Origin: Apostichopus japonicus
Lineage: Eukaryota > Echinodermata > Holothuroidea > Aspidochirotida > Stichopodidae
Assembly: GCF_037975245.1 (NCBI RefSeq)
Contig: NC_092576.1
Coordinates: 44,151,611-44,215,610, forward strand
Direction: 5' to 3'
DNA: 64,000 bases
The position numbers were made by a program, and so were the translations under genes. Numbering within the stretch: the stretch's first letter is position 1; each line of letters begins with the position of its first letter. Below, in pieces: positions 12,232 to 24,821 of the stretch. Below the pieces are notes generated by a model. That model did not search any database. It saw nothing but the letters and a program-made list of their open reading frames with translations, and was not told the origin of the DNA.

Positions 12232-12258
12232 CATTGACACAATTTCGGTGGCTCTAAT
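12232..12258 (-). CDS. Possible 27-nt exon of the unidentified minus-strand gene
   Basis: Reading IRATEIVSM in phase 0 and ending at a strong donor ATG|GTAAGA. The acceptor (AATCTAACAAG) has a weak pyrimidine tract. It would follow the 12551-12605 exon, which also ends in phase 0. Support is only splice-signal and phase based. Confidence 0.25.
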
Positions 12259-12550
12259 CTTGTTAGATTCAAGACATTACGTAACTTAGTTTGAATCAAA
12301 GTTTGAATCAACATTACGTGAAAGAAGGAACAAAGAAACCACATAAAAGTGTAATCATGCACTCCTAGTTATACCGAGTGTATGTGGATACAGTATGTAC
12401 ATATTTTAACCAAAGCATTACAAACATGTCTGGTTAAAAGTAGTTTAGAAGTATTTACAGAAGTAGGCGTTTAATTAATATTCTGAGTAGTATAATGTTT
12501 GTCGGGTGAATCATCATTGCATACAATTGGACCAATAAAGGATTTGATAC

Positions 12551-12605
12551 CCTGCTTTCGAGGAGTGCATGGATGCTGGAGAGCAGGTCACCAGCAATAC
12601 TTGAC
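12551..12605 (-). CDS. Probable exon of an unidentified minus-strand gene
   Basis: The acceptor is TTTGTTTGTAG|G and the donor AGCAGG|GTATCA. The first base completes a Lys codon left by the 15132-15175 exon, then 18 codons read SSIAGDLLSSIHALLESR, a helix-like segment. The junction phase is correct. The protein family was not recognised. Confidence 0.5.
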
Positions 12606-15131
12606 CTACAAACAAACCATTACGCAAGTAGCAAATACTTTGTAACATATTGTAGAAAAATTAATTCCTAAAAAAATACTGAACTTTACCGTTTAATTCC
12701 CATTCTGGAAATTAGCGTTCAGATAGTGGTGCAAATGACTACTATAATATCTACTAGGTCCCCGATGTGGTGGTTACGTCATCTAATGCCTCCAACCCCT
12801 CTCACCCTCTAAGCCACTCCACATACACAAAAAGAGTAAGACATGGAGTGTACTCTCTCTCTTCCCTCTCTCAATAGTTGACATCCAAGAGAAAAATAGG
12901 CTCTTATAGTGATGACATAATGTTTGATGGATGACATCATCAGAAGCTTGATTGGTTCTTTGCAATTTGAATTTGGCTCAAAGAGATAAAACGAATTTAA
13001 AGTTAGAAAAGGAAGTATATGTAGACAGTAATGTTACTAATCAAACGAAAGAAATTACTTGTTCTACACTTTACAATACTAAGTAGCCTATACGAACATG
13101 TAACATATCAACTCTTGGTTTGGATTTTTTTGTAGTATTTGGAGTTATTAACAGTTAACAAACCTAAGCCCTTAACAGGATGAAGAAGGAATCTACTACA
13201 CATCCCATCCCCTTCCCCGAAAAGAAAAGCTAGCATTTAATTTAAATTATGTATGCTATATGTGGTTGAACCAACCTTAACGGTGGGTACTATATCCTTA
13301 TTAATAGTGGACGTGTTTCTCATAATTACTCATTGTTTCAAACCTGTGCTTCTCTGTTTTGGTTTGATTTACATCTCATCGAGCTAAATTCAAGCGACAC
13401 AAGGAGTACATTTGTTTAATGTTTCTTCAAATTGGTAATCAGTGACGTCACCCTTACTATTTCCGTAGTTGGCGAAGTTGAGATCTCTGTCTCTTAATAG
13501 AAGAAAGATGTATAGTGGACATTGAACTCATTACAAACATTAGCAGCATATACATCAGCTTCAGAAATGTTCATCAAATTACCATGCCATTGTCTTGAGA
13601 ATATAGACTTTGGATGATGTAACAATCATACTAAACTAGTTGCATGTGTATTATACTGGAGCTCTATCTGACGATGTCTGTAGTATTTGGGAACTCCTAA
13701 CAGTTTAAACATTAACTCTCTATTAGATCCTTTCGCAATGAGATTCCTGCCATCGCTTTGAGAAGAGAGTGAATGACGTCACAGTCCTGCTAATGATGGG
13801 CGACGCCAGATGAACATGCCTTTTGCAGTGAGCTGTAATATAAAGGTATAATGATTTATATTAGGTATGCTTGTTATTATAATAAATGGATTAAGCAACT
13901 ACGTAGTGGTAGAACAATGAGTTAGTAATACCTACACAGTCCCCTTCCAACACACACCCGCAAAAGTGTGGCAGTAATACCATGAGCCAACAAGTAATTT
14001 AACCCACCAACTAAACAAACATCGCGAAACGTAACACCAGTAAACGATCGGTATGAAGTTGCCCTCTTTTGAGCACACAATCCATGACCGCTCTCTCTTC
14101 AATGCATTTGTTGTTCTCGTAGGTAAGTCTAACCATGCATTCACATTAACATTCTTCTAAACTTCAACGAAGGAATTAATGTGCTCTGTAAGTATACTTT
14201 ACACTCTTAATATTTGGTTTTATGCAAAGGCAAAGGAAATAATTTGTTACAAAAGACGAATTTGTAGGAAACAGAAATGGAAGAAGATAATGCTCTTTAA
14301 CATGTTTGTGTTTTAGAAAACAGTATCGTGACCCTCTGACCTAAACATCCCTTCTGTCTCTTAATTTATGAATCTGTATTTCATTTCTCCCCCTTTCCGA
14401 TCCCACCTCACTTTATTTAAAAATTCCATGTTTACGTCCCTAATTGAGTCACAGATGCCAAAGAGCTGACGAGCCATGAAGTTGCTCAGATTTAACCTTC
14501 TTTAACCTTCTTTCCACTGATTCTTTTATTTTATGTGTGTAGTCCAATAGAGTGACGTCACCATATCGATAATAGTCGTTTCCTAATAAACTTTCAAATG
14601 TTTACCGACAGTTTTGTCCCGGTAAGTATTAACGAAGGACTCACGATAATTTATATTTTTCCTTCAAATTAATGAGGAATGGTGGAACTATACTAACCAT
14701 TATAATAACCGTTTTAGTGATAAGATACATGTTAGCAGATGAAAAAAATATATCGCTTTCAAGATATGACCTTCTTACGCCTCATCAGCGGAACAGAAGA
14801 TTGTGTATCCGACATTATTGCGATACGGAACATATACTTTTGTTTCTTTCTAATGGAAGGAACTTTTCACTCATTTTCATGCATTTAATCAGGGATCAGC
14901 CTGGTAAACACAAACTATATTAAACCCAATTACAGTTGAAGCAGATGAAATTAGTGACAATATAAATTAGAAAATCACAGATATAGGGATAAAAAATGTG
15001 TCTAATGATGGATAATTTGTTTAATATATTAAGATTTTACAATTAAAAGTAGCAAACACAATCCACTCTCAACAAATACAATTTTAAATACTAAGGTAAA
15101 AAGTATTCAATTGTATTGACCATACACTTAC
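12606..15131. other. Probable intron with three TGACGTCA palindromes
   Basis: No supported exon. Perfect TGACGTCA sites lie at 13443-13450, 13774-13781 and 14553-14560. Open frames at 13.9-14.1 kb (-) and 14.67-14.92 kb (+) lack splice or family support. Confidence 0.35.
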
Positions 15132-15175
15132 TTGAGCCATGCCAGGCTTTTCTGGTAACTCTCTTCATCGAATCC
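15132..15175 (-). CDS. Probable 44-nt exon of an unidentified minus-strand gene
   Basis: The acceptor is CCCTCTTGTTTAG|GGA and the donor CTCAA|GTAAGTG, both close to consensus. It reads GFDEESYQKSLAWL plus AA of a Lys codon. It enters in phase 0, matching the 17920-17955 exon, and leaves in phase 2, matching 12551-12605. A second frame is open too but gives a less protein-like sequence. Confidence 0.55.
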
Positions 15176-16570
15176 CTAAACAAGAGGGAAAGTATTAGTT
15201 ATGAATATGTATAAGATAACACAGAAAAAAGACAATGCAGTATATTTAAATGTTGTAAATATTCATCATATGCAGCCATATAAATAGTGTTTTCTCAGAT
15301 GTTATCGATTTAGGTTTAACCAAACTTATTTTCACTTCATTTTGAAATTCCATTTGCATGTTTTTAAATGTCTTGACAGTTTTTGTCCTAATTAGTATCA
15401 TTTCAGTTATCATTTTAGGGAATTCTAACAAGTATATTCTGCGAATATTTTAGCACTGAACACGTAATACACATGACGGATAAATCCATGAAACCATGGT
15501 CACAAATGCTGTGATCGCTTTGATTCCGTGCTTGAAAGGACTAATTTGCGAAGGTTGGATTCGAGAAAAAAAAAACGTTCTATACCGTTTGCTTGAAACA
15601 TTGAAAATAAGTGTATAAATAACAACAATGGGTCGTATATGTCAACAAATATTAGACTAAGACCCCAACGGTCAATAGCCTGCTTAATACGAATGGTCAG
15701 TGGTCTGGTTGGATCCGTAGACATACTGCTTACGTCCTTAACACTCCTGAAATTAAATTTTAAAAGGATCCTTATGGCGTCCCGGGCCCCAATGCGAAAA
15801 TAAATACATAACTATACTGATTTAACAAGATGTTCCGAAAAATTATTCGCGATCACAATACTGTCCCGTCCCCTTTCCGCGGGATCCGGGCTTCTGTGGT
15901 TACTATAGTACTAATGCCTGGGGAAACTGTCAGTATGTAGGTACTAGACCCATAGTAACACTAGGTCTTGAACTCGTTTTGTTTTTTGAGATAGATGGGA
16001 GATATTGGGGAGATATTAAGTAATTAAGAGACATATATATTTCATTTTTCAGGCCTTTTATTAAACCAGGATTCGTTTGGACAAAGAGGATCCTCAAAAC
16101 CTTTCCAAAACAAGAAATTAAAATTACTTTCTTATAAGTTTCTTACTATATTGTAAGTTTCTCTGTACAGTATCAGTAAAGCGATAGCTATAGATTTATG
16201 TAATTAATATTGTTCCTGCATCTCCATGGTTACACATTACGGTTATGTCCGAGATGTCTACAGACATAACATATCACGATGTATTACAACTATTAAACTA
16301 AGAGTGACTTCTAAAACTCCGGCGAAGAAAGTTAGTGGAGAGGGATGGGGTGGGGTTAATTTACATCTTCATCCAAATTTGGGTAACATTTTCTAGTTTT
16401 AACCAATTTAGTCTGACGAGTCCTCCCTCTCTCCATTTTAACACAATGAACTCAAAGCCACAAGTTGTCTGCCTTTAAGGAGAAATACTTCATCACGTCA
16501 ACTTATCCGACACCTGCATAGTGAGGACACACCCAACTTCCATTAGTACAATTTCGTATATACAATACTG
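15176..16570. other. Probable intron, no supported gene
   Basis: Holds a 74-residue minus-strand open frame (15500-15724) preceded by an acceptor-like TTAATTTCAG. Its phrase AIDRWGLSLIFVDIYD faintly recalls SPFH/stomatin proteins, but no partner exons or donor were found. Otherwise nothing is seen. Confidence 0.35.
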
Positions 16571-17919
16571 TTTGTAGCATAAATACGCCCTAGCTGCATG
16601 TGTAAGCTACAATGGTATTTTTAAACGGGCCCTATAGGCAAAAAGATAAAACGTGCTTTGAAATCAGCTCTTATGTTAATTCTGAACAAACTTTGACATT
16701 ATTCAATAACAAACGCCCGTAAGAACACTATTGTTAGCTGGATTAATCAGGTTTTCAATACATATAATGTAAACAAAAGAAGGAACGACATGTTAAAGAT
16801 TAATGTTTTATGGAATATTCCAAAATTAAATTTCATGTAGACGGAAAAAATGATGTTTTATTGTAATTCCTTGCTACCGTATTTGACTAGCAACAGAAAT
16901 GTTCGGTATACTCTTCAGAAATTGTCTTCCATATTGAAAGAAACAGACTAAAAACCATCGTAAAAAACAATAACTTTAACAGGTTGTGATAAACAACATT
17001 CAATTAATGGAGATAAGAACCAGCGTATACTTTCTCGAAATCTTACTTGGTTTTTTTTTAACTGACACAAATTTGAATAATATATATCTCTCAATGAAAT
17101 TTGTGTGTTTTAAACTTTCAAGTTGGCATAGAGCCAACTCTCATACAAGCACGCAGGTTCATCTCAAATCACCTTAGTTCGTTAGCTACCTACGCCGTTG
17201 CTGTCATGTCATTTCAATAATTTATATGTTCCTGTTTGACGGATATGTGATGATGGTTACATGCAAATTGTATTGTATCTTTTACCGAATTTCTGCGAGA
17301 AGTTTGGCTCCTCTTTAACAACCCCAATCCCTCCCCGACCACAGAGAATAATTATATTGATTTTATGTTATCAAAGAATACTGGAGTAGATATTTATGAG
17401 CAATTTAAGTATAACCTTCTAGAGTTAGTCCTTTGTGTGTAGAGGAAATTGCTACACTACGATAACACTGTTGAATCGTCATCTGGCATTTGATGATGTT
17501 AATATATATGTTTCTCTTGTGTGTCAATGAAGATTACTTTTAAGAATTTTTTTCTCAGTTCCTTTTACAGTAAATAACCTGTGAACAATTGTTTTGCAAA
17601 CAAATAAATGAACAAAGGATTTACTATTACAAATTTTAAAATAGCTTTTTTAAACTTTTTTAACTAGAAACGAATTATGATCTGCGCATCAGCAGAGTGG
17701 AATCACATACTCTTTATCATCATTACGAGATATAAACTTGTAACTGACTTATCTATATTCCCCGTTCTTTATACGCCAGTTATAAAACTTTCCTCCCTGG
17801 TGAGAACCAATGTCTAATACGTTTTGTCTTACTTCTTTGTTCCACAGTGATTTAACACCTTGCATGTTAATACATTACCGTTATTAATTAACAGGAACAT
17901 GAACCTATGTCTCACTTAC

Positions 17920-17955
17920 CTCTTCTCCTGGTAGTTTGCCATCATTGTCACAGAC
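17920..17955 (-). CDS. Probable 36-nt exon, copy A of a duplicated exon
   Basis: The acceptor is CTTCCTTTCAG|GTC and the donor GAAGAG|GTAAGTG. It reads VCDNDGKLPGEE in phase 0/0. The copy-B counterpart at 28358-28393 reads ASDIRGRLPGEE. Splice sites are kept in both, and third-position changes GGC/GGT and GGA/GGG are silent in this frame, which favours it over the alternative open frame. The gene is unidentified. Confidence 0.5.
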
Positions 17956-18192
17956 CTGAAAGGAAGGAGAAATATTATTTTCATCATATTTTAAAATTGT
18001 ACAGCAGGAAAATATAATAAGTTGAAGACGAACCAAAACATATATGTAAGAATGATATGTCTTCACATATATCGCAGTAAACTATTCCTGACAGACTCGT
18101 CACTGTAAGATGCACTGACTAAATACCATGAATATAAACATCAGCTTTATAGGGATGACAAAGTAGTCTTATACTCGTCATTAAACACTGAG

Positions 18193-18220
18193 TGACGTCA
18201 TCACATACTGAGTGACGTCA
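18193..18220. promoter_or_regulatory. Pair of CRE-like TGACGTCA palindromes
   Basis: Two perfect TGACGTCA octamers, 20 bp apart, are embedded in a short repeat with core CACTGAGTGACGTCAT. A third unit has the variant TGACATCA. Copy B keeps one perfect site (28674-28681). The octamer is the consensus CREB/ATF site; actual regulatory use is unproven. Confidence 0.35.
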
Positions 18221-18919
18221 TTAAACACTGAGTGACATCATAATGATGAACTTCTTACTTAGATGATCAGAAGAATACCATGTAAACCAGAGAAGATGAC
18301 GAGTAGGGAAATGAGGGCAGTATTCAAAGATAGAACTCAGAACATCATGGTTGGATCGATTCAATGTCAAAAAGCAAAATCTTGCTTAACCTATAAAGCA
18401 GCACATTAGTCCCCCCCCCCTTTCTCACCGTGGTCTTAGATGGTCTGTTTCTATGGTTTTGTTAGTCTAGTAACGATATCCATGAAAGAGACACAGTGGG
18501 AGAATTACATGTAGTATAGTGTAGATCTGTTAACATATGTTAACTGTTCGTAAAAACGATATAATATAAAAAGAAACTACATATATTTTCTTCTTTCTAA
18601 ATTTACCCTGTCCATGTATCTTTAATTGGAAGTTTGTACATTCTCACAAAATCAGTTTTCAACTGATGGTTGATTCTTTTTGTTCAACGTTAGGCAGGGA
18701 TAATTTAAATCAGGAAGCGACGGTCTGTAAATTTAGGAATAATTAGATTGGGTTTTTGTAACCGATACGCCCTGTTCGTCTATTAGACTAGTATAGACAG
18801 ATACCATGTGAGCTCGTCATTGCTTTGTCTCTATATACTAACTGGACTAGGACTTGGTTTGGGTTGCTCATATACTCTACAGTACTCTGTTTATACTCAA
18901 GAGTACATCCTCGAACCCA

Positions 18920-19273
18920 GGGACGTAGCTAAAGCCTGATGATTGGAGAGTGTAGTGGCTGAAATTCCAACTGGATGGGTTTTGGAGCCCGAAAATTCCG
19001 AAGTTTTGTACGGTGCATGGAGTATAAGGATCGCGAGATACAATTTCTCAATTTGGCAAGGAAAACGTGGTAAATATGACTGATTAAGGGTCAACTCTGA
19101 CCGAAATTTCTAGGTCTTTCACAATCACAAGAATATATGAATAGGCCTAGGTAACTTAGAGTGCGACAGTCGGAAATTCCGACTGTCGCACTCAAATTTT
19201 CCAACTATCGTCAGTTTTACCAAGATTGGGGGGGGGGGGATGAGATACCCCACACCCCCTTCTAGCGACGTCC
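18920..19273. mobile_element. Small element with inverted ends and a perfect internal palindrome (copy A)
   Basis: The ends GGGACGTAGCTA and TAGCGACGTCCC are near-perfect inverted repeats. Inside, 19159-19193 is a perfect 17+1+17 palindrome starting GAGTGCGACAGTCGG. A G-run stands near the right end. No clear target duplication was found. An identical copy is at 29399-29752. Peptides translated from it are not genes. Confidence 0.55.
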
Positions 19274-19535
19274 CAAGTGGTCTCGGACTCGTCTCGGAAT
19301 CAGGAAACATTGGACTCAACTACATCAGAGTGTTTGTTATACTATAACATACAGACATATTGAATGGTTCTGATGGAAAGAGTACTAATAACAATATGAA
19401 CCATGTGAGGATACAAGGCCCGGATGTTGCATTATATTATCATCACCGCTTGAGGATAATATGAAAATGCAATAGTTAATTTGCCGGATAGTATTTTTGT
19501 TTTTAAATCAACGACATTACACATGAACACCCTAC

Positions 19536-19567
19536 CTCTCCCTCTCTGGCCCAGGCTCCGTTGTGAT
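19536..19567 (-). CDS. Weak exon candidate, copy A
   Basis: Open segment between AAACAAG and GAGAG|GTAGGG, 32 nt. In the frame entered in phase 1 it reads HNGAWAREGE and exits in phase 0. The acceptor has no pyrimidine tract. The copy-B twin (30014-30045) would fit between the 37.0-kb and 28.4-kb exons by phase, but this copy would not fit after the 24.1-kb exon. Confidence 0.18.
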
Positions 19568-21369
19568 CTTGTTTCATACACATAAATAATTATTCAAAAG
19601 ACGAAAGAAATAATGCAACTATTTTACAACCAATATTAGTTCAGGTTCACCATTGCCTCTCTCCTGGTGTCATAATGTGCTACTTATTTATAGTATTGTA
19701 TATACAGCGGGTGGTAAGAAAAGGCGTTCCTTGAAAGTTATAAAAATCTTAAACTTAACCTTTAAGATGACCTTCTACTATTTCTTTAAGTTTCATATAT
19801 AAGCCTGGTTGGACCAACATATTTATGTCAGTCACGTATATACACATTAATATAAATAAATAATATTATATAATCAATAGGGATCCCTTATATCCCAAGA
19901 CAACTCAAACTACTAGAACCGGGTATTGTTTACTAACTGTTGTATTGCTGCGTGCAGTGACGTCAGACGTTAAGATTCTACAGATGAAAAGTATGCATCG
20001 ATATTTTCACCAATAACACATTTTATTACTGAGACGATGTGGAAGAGAGACACTGGAAGCACGATAGATTCATTTTGTTTGATATGTTTTATCCGTCTGA
20101 ATATTCTCTATTGTAAACTTGAGAATTTTACTTTGATTCAGAACGCAATTACTTCGATAAGGAGGACACATAGGGGTTTACATGCAGAGAAAGAAGAACA
20201 ATAATAATTAAGATATAGGACGAATGTTCGGGAGTACGAGCGTGGAAGGAAGACTTCAATTTATTGTTTCATGCAACCTCCTTTTTTTGCCATACCTCGT
20301 CACAAGGGTTTCTAACGTATGCGCTGTATTGTACGATATATATATAGATCTTGGACAAAAACGTCCTCGTAGTTGGACAATTGAACATTTCTTTAAAAAT
20401 GTAAATAAGGTTACTACAGTATGGAGACCTAGCCGCTCTGCTCCCATTAGGATATCTAAGGATATTTTTCCCATCTTTGATATGTCAATTGAAAGATAAC
20501 AAATCAAACCAAAGAAATCTATGCTATATATGTGATAATTACGTCATGCATATTTACGATTGATTGTCTTTAATTGGGTTCAAGTTTAATGAATATGAAT
20601 AATAGCCTAAAGTGCGACGTGTTATTACATGAATTAACACTTCATTAATGTGTACACATCTAACTAAACATTTACGGTTTTATGAGGTTCCGTTTCATGT
20701 TAAATGAATAATATAATACAACAAAGTAGATGTCTGCTTTAGGAACACATAAATGTGGTTCAATATCGGATGAAAGGGCGTTGAAAGAGAGAAGGAATAT
20801 GGACAGTTGATAGTAAAATATGGAAAGTAGTTTTCTACCCCTAAAAGAAAGTTGAAAAAAAGGAACCCAGAATGATGAAATAATGATGTAAAATTCGTAA
20901 TATCTTCACAGAGGTTCCTAACGTTTAATGTTAGCCTGACAGGAAGTAGACACTTGACAATATGTAACACTAATAGCCTAAAGTGCGACGTGTTATTACA
21001 TGAATTAACACTTCATTAATGTGTACACATCTAACTAAACATTTACGGTTTTATAAGGTTCCGTTTCATGTTAAATGAATAATATAATACAAAAAAGAAG
21101 ATGTCTGCTTTAGGAACACATAAATATGGTTCAATATCAGATGAAAGGGCGTTGAAAGAGAGAAGGAATATGGACAGTTGATAGTAAAATATGGAAAGTA
21201 GTTTTCTACCCCTATAACTCAGCTTAGTCGGTATTTCAGACAAATCCCGCTTATGACATCGTCAAAAGTGATGTTTCAGTTATAGCATTGATTATACCAT
21301 TGTCATTGCGGTGTATCAAAAACGATAAAATCAAATTAAGACATTCTCAAAATTAGAACCTACAAGACA

Positions 21370-22004
21370 TGAACTATTCGTATGGAACACCTACTGTATC
21401 CTGCACGTAAGGGTATTTTAGTTAAAGCTAATAGAAATGTTCCCAATCCTAATATCTTGCCCCAAAAAATGGAATAAAGCTATGCTTTTTTGTAACGTTT
21501 ATTCAAAGGAAAGCACTTGAACATTTGTATGGATTATGTTTAGTAACATATGTTTTCAAATATTTATCAACTTTTTTACTTTCTTATCTTTACGTTCGTA
21601 TTGATGTACATATTTGTATATTTCTTAGTCTTTGGTTCTTATGTTTATAGATATTGCATATTTATACTGGTGATAACGGAAATGAAATTAACAGTATATG
21701 CGGATTTTGTTAGATTCGAGTTAGGTATTTCTGACGGAAGCTCTAAGTGCACATGTTATGTTCAACGGTATATTAATATGATAGAAGTTAATATGAACCT
21801 GACCGCTTGTAATGAGCCTCAGCAGGCGATGAAAACAGAAACAACTTTAGCCCCAAATCTTACATGTATGAAATGGATGAAGCTAGTATGTACATATGGT
21901 AGGTCTGATTTAAGTTCCGATGCTGGTTACAAAGCAAACATGTTTGTCATGAGTTTAAGTATCTATCCAAGTTATAATAATTTATCAAACTGATGAAACG
22001 TTTA
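21370..22004. other. Copy A private segment with a 147-codon open frame
   Basis: This 635-bp segment replaces 248 bp found at the same junction of copy B. It contains a plus-strand frame (21550-21993) with a hydrophobic first 45 residues followed by a Cys-containing polar part. No family was recognised and composition is very AT-rich, so chance is a serious possibility. It could be an insertion; ends were not resolved. Confidence 0.3.
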
Positions 22005-23372
22005 TGAGCTATTTGGTGGCGGTTAAGTTGATACTGTAAACGAAACCAGCTATGTTAATGCTACATTAGTTAAGTTAATCTTATCATTCAACCATTGCTG
22101 TAAACGGATCATCCAGCTTCTACAAATGACAGTCTACTGCACACTAAGAAGCTTTTAACAATTCAGAAAGCAATATACGGCAAAGGCTAAGAATCTTTCT
22201 TCCGGGACGCAGTGTCTTGAAACAAATTCAGATGCATGTGCGTGCTCTTTTTTAACATTGTGCGTGTAAAGAATCAACAAATACGTGTCTTGTTCTTGGT
22301 TACCATGGTAACTAGACAACAGAACGAAGCAGTTGGATAAATTATGGTGTAATTGTGTAAATGTGCGGGGAAAATTTTATAATCACAGCTACACCGAATC
22401 ATCGATAATGACTTACTCCACAAAGCAAATCTGTTGCCACTAAAATAATATATTTGTACGATCTTCTTCTTTAGTTTATTACAAATATTGAATGTATGAA
22501 TATCACGAATTTCAAAATAGTCTTCAACTTTATTTAATTTATATTAATCGCCAAAATGTCCAGGACTTGCACACTGGAGAACGGTGTGTCTGAAATTCAC
22601 AAGCCATTTCATCTATGCAGTCCACACACAAATGATAGGCCATGTAAACCAGTTTCTGATATGATTTTAGAACTAAACAAGAACAACAATGTTATTTAAA
22701 TCGTGCTGCTTCGCAGCGGTCACCATACCTTACATTACCAGTTCATCCTTATTACTGACATATATAAACTCCAGTTATTTAGCGTCCTATATACATTAAT
22801 GAACTTGAAACCGTCGCAAAAATATATATCTTCTTAAATTAAAGTTTAAACAGTAGAGGTCCTTTAAATCCATTGATGCTATTAGAGAGAACAGTGTTAA
22901 ATTATGAGCAAAACTTAATTCAGTTGTACGTCAGTTATTTTTATACTAATCTGGATTAATAATAACTTAAACTATAGTTATCATTCAAATCTCTTGAAAC
23001 TATTAGAGAGAACAAAGTTAATTATTGAGTAAGAGTAAACAAAATTGGACTCTAAAACTTCTGTACTTTGTGCTGCTTTTTAATGCAATCTGCTGGTAGC
23101 AAACTTGACCGTTTAACGGAAAGAGAAGGAACATAATATTACTTCAGTCCACCAAAATCCCACCAGAGAAGATTAAAGTAATTTTTTAACACAAACAAAT
23201 ATCCGTGACACTAATTGGTGGGACACAGATTTTCTAAATCTGTCTAAACGACAATGAATACACTAATTAAGAGCAGTCACGTGATTATAGCAACGACTTG
23301 AGATAAAGGTTGTGATTACTTTTATTTGTTTCATTAAAAAAAATGCCAGATCTTCTTCTTACTTAATGGAGA

Positions 23373-23995
23373 TCGTAATGAGTACCCTACCACTGTTATA
23401 CCTCAATACGTAATGAGTCCCCTACCTCTGTTATATCAAAATACGTAATGAGTCCCCTACCTCTGTTATATCTCAATACGTAATGAATACCCTACTTCTG
23501 TTATATATTAATTTGTAATGAGTAACCTACCTCTGGTATATCTCAATACGTCATGAGTAACTACCTCTGTTATATCTCAATACGTAACGAGTACCCTACC
23601 CCTGTTATATCTCAATACGTTATGAGTACCCTACCTCTGTTATATCTCAATACGTAATGAGTACTCTAGCTCTGGTTTATCTCAATACGTAATGAGTACC
23701 CTACCTCTGTTATATCTCAATACGTAATGAATACCCTACCTCTGTTATATCTCAATACGTACTGAGTACCCTACCTCTGGTATATCTCAATAAGTCATGA
23801 GTAACCTACCTATATTATATCTCAATACGTAATGAATACCCTACTTCTGTAATATATTAATATGTAATGAGTACCCTACCTCTCTTATATATCAATACGT
23901 AATGAGTACCCTACCTCAGTTATATCTCAATACGTAATGAGTACCTTACCTCTGTTATAAATCAAAACGTAATGAGTTCCCTATCTCTATTATGA
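23373..23995. repeat. Tandem array, 35 bp, about 18 copies
   Basis: The unit is CTCTGTTATATCTCAATACG followed by TAATGAGTACCCTAC, with point variants. It begins just past the end of copy A and stops about 80 bp before the 24078-24122 exon candidate. No such array follows copy B. Confidence 0.95.
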
Positions 23996-24077
23996 ACCTC
24001 TGTTAGAAATAAACATACATCAGCTTACGGAATATAACTTAGAGGAAATCTGAAAAGGAAATATTCGACATTCATAC

Positions 24078-24122
24078 TTCTTCATCCGTATCCTCTTCGA
24101 GTGGAACAGGTCCTTCGTAACC
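24078..24122 (-). CDS. Probable 45-nt acidic exon of the unidentified minus-strand gene
   Basis: The acceptor is CCCTTTCTTGCAG|GGT, a good pyrimidine tract, and the donor GAAGAA|GTATGA. It reads GYEGPVPLEEDTDEE in phase 0/0, consistent with the 28.4-kb and 17.9-kb exons. The acidic run follows the LPGEE ending of the neighbouring exon. Not identified. Confidence 0.5.
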
Positions 24123-24821
24123 CTGCAAGAAAGGGAAACAAATAATCACACATAACTATATAAAACAAAAGTCATCCTTATTAAAGTGCGCTTTATTTGC
24201 CTGTTATTCCTATACGCCGATTATCGAATAGTTTACTTTCATCTTGCATATGTCCACTGGGCAGATAGAGAACGCACTAAAACACGGTATATTTTGATAA
24301 TTAAAAATTATTAAGAGGAGCACGAATTTTGACAATGATATTTTGACAAGATTTAAATCTTTATACGGTTTTAACCAAAGAGTATAACAAAAACCGCCTT
24401 TGCTTTTTTTTTTCTTTTTCACTCTAAGCCTGTCCTCGACGAACTACAAAATACTGAAAACACAGAAACATTTGAAGCTAAAATATATTTTGGGAGGGGC
24501 ATTGAAGAATCATTTATAACGCATTTCCAGCATTTTACAGTAACAAAACAATTACACCATAGAAACAAATTCATGTATTGCAAATTTCCGTTTCTTCCAA
24601 ATACAAAGAACTAAGCGAGTAAAGTTGCAGAAATGCGCTAACTGGTTGGTAATTGTATTATAATTTTAAAAATCATTGTAGCTTCTATTTTGTTGCTGGA
24701 AATTAATTTAAAAAAGGAAGATTATTACATCAATGGTTCCTTCCGGTTGACTATACACTATGTGACCAGAAAAGTCAGCTAGTAGGCTAGTGGCAGCGCC
24801 TACTCCAAACTAACTTTAACA

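Larger units (their letters stand above)
16571..23304. repeat. Segmental duplication, copy A
   Basis: Aligns with 26519-33565 in the same orientation. Homology starts at ATACGCCCTAGCTGCA and ends near AGTCACGTGATTNTAGCAACGA. The outer parts (16571-18088 and 22005-23304) show frequent substitutions and small indels. The inner part (18089-21369) is almost identical to copy B. The copy carries a 36-nt exon, a small inverted-repeat element and a private 635-bp segment. Confidence 0.95.

Noticed and set aside
15500-15724. SPFH/stomatin-like phrase AIDRWGLSLIFVDIYD behind an acceptor
   Set aside because: No donor at the right place and no other SPFH segment nearby; the phase does not fit the neighbouring exons.
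20224-20507. Open frames on both strands in copy A, repeated at 30.7-31.0 kb in copy B
   Set aside because: Their conservation only reflects near identity of the duplicated core; copy B has a TA-run length change in the frame and no family resemblance.
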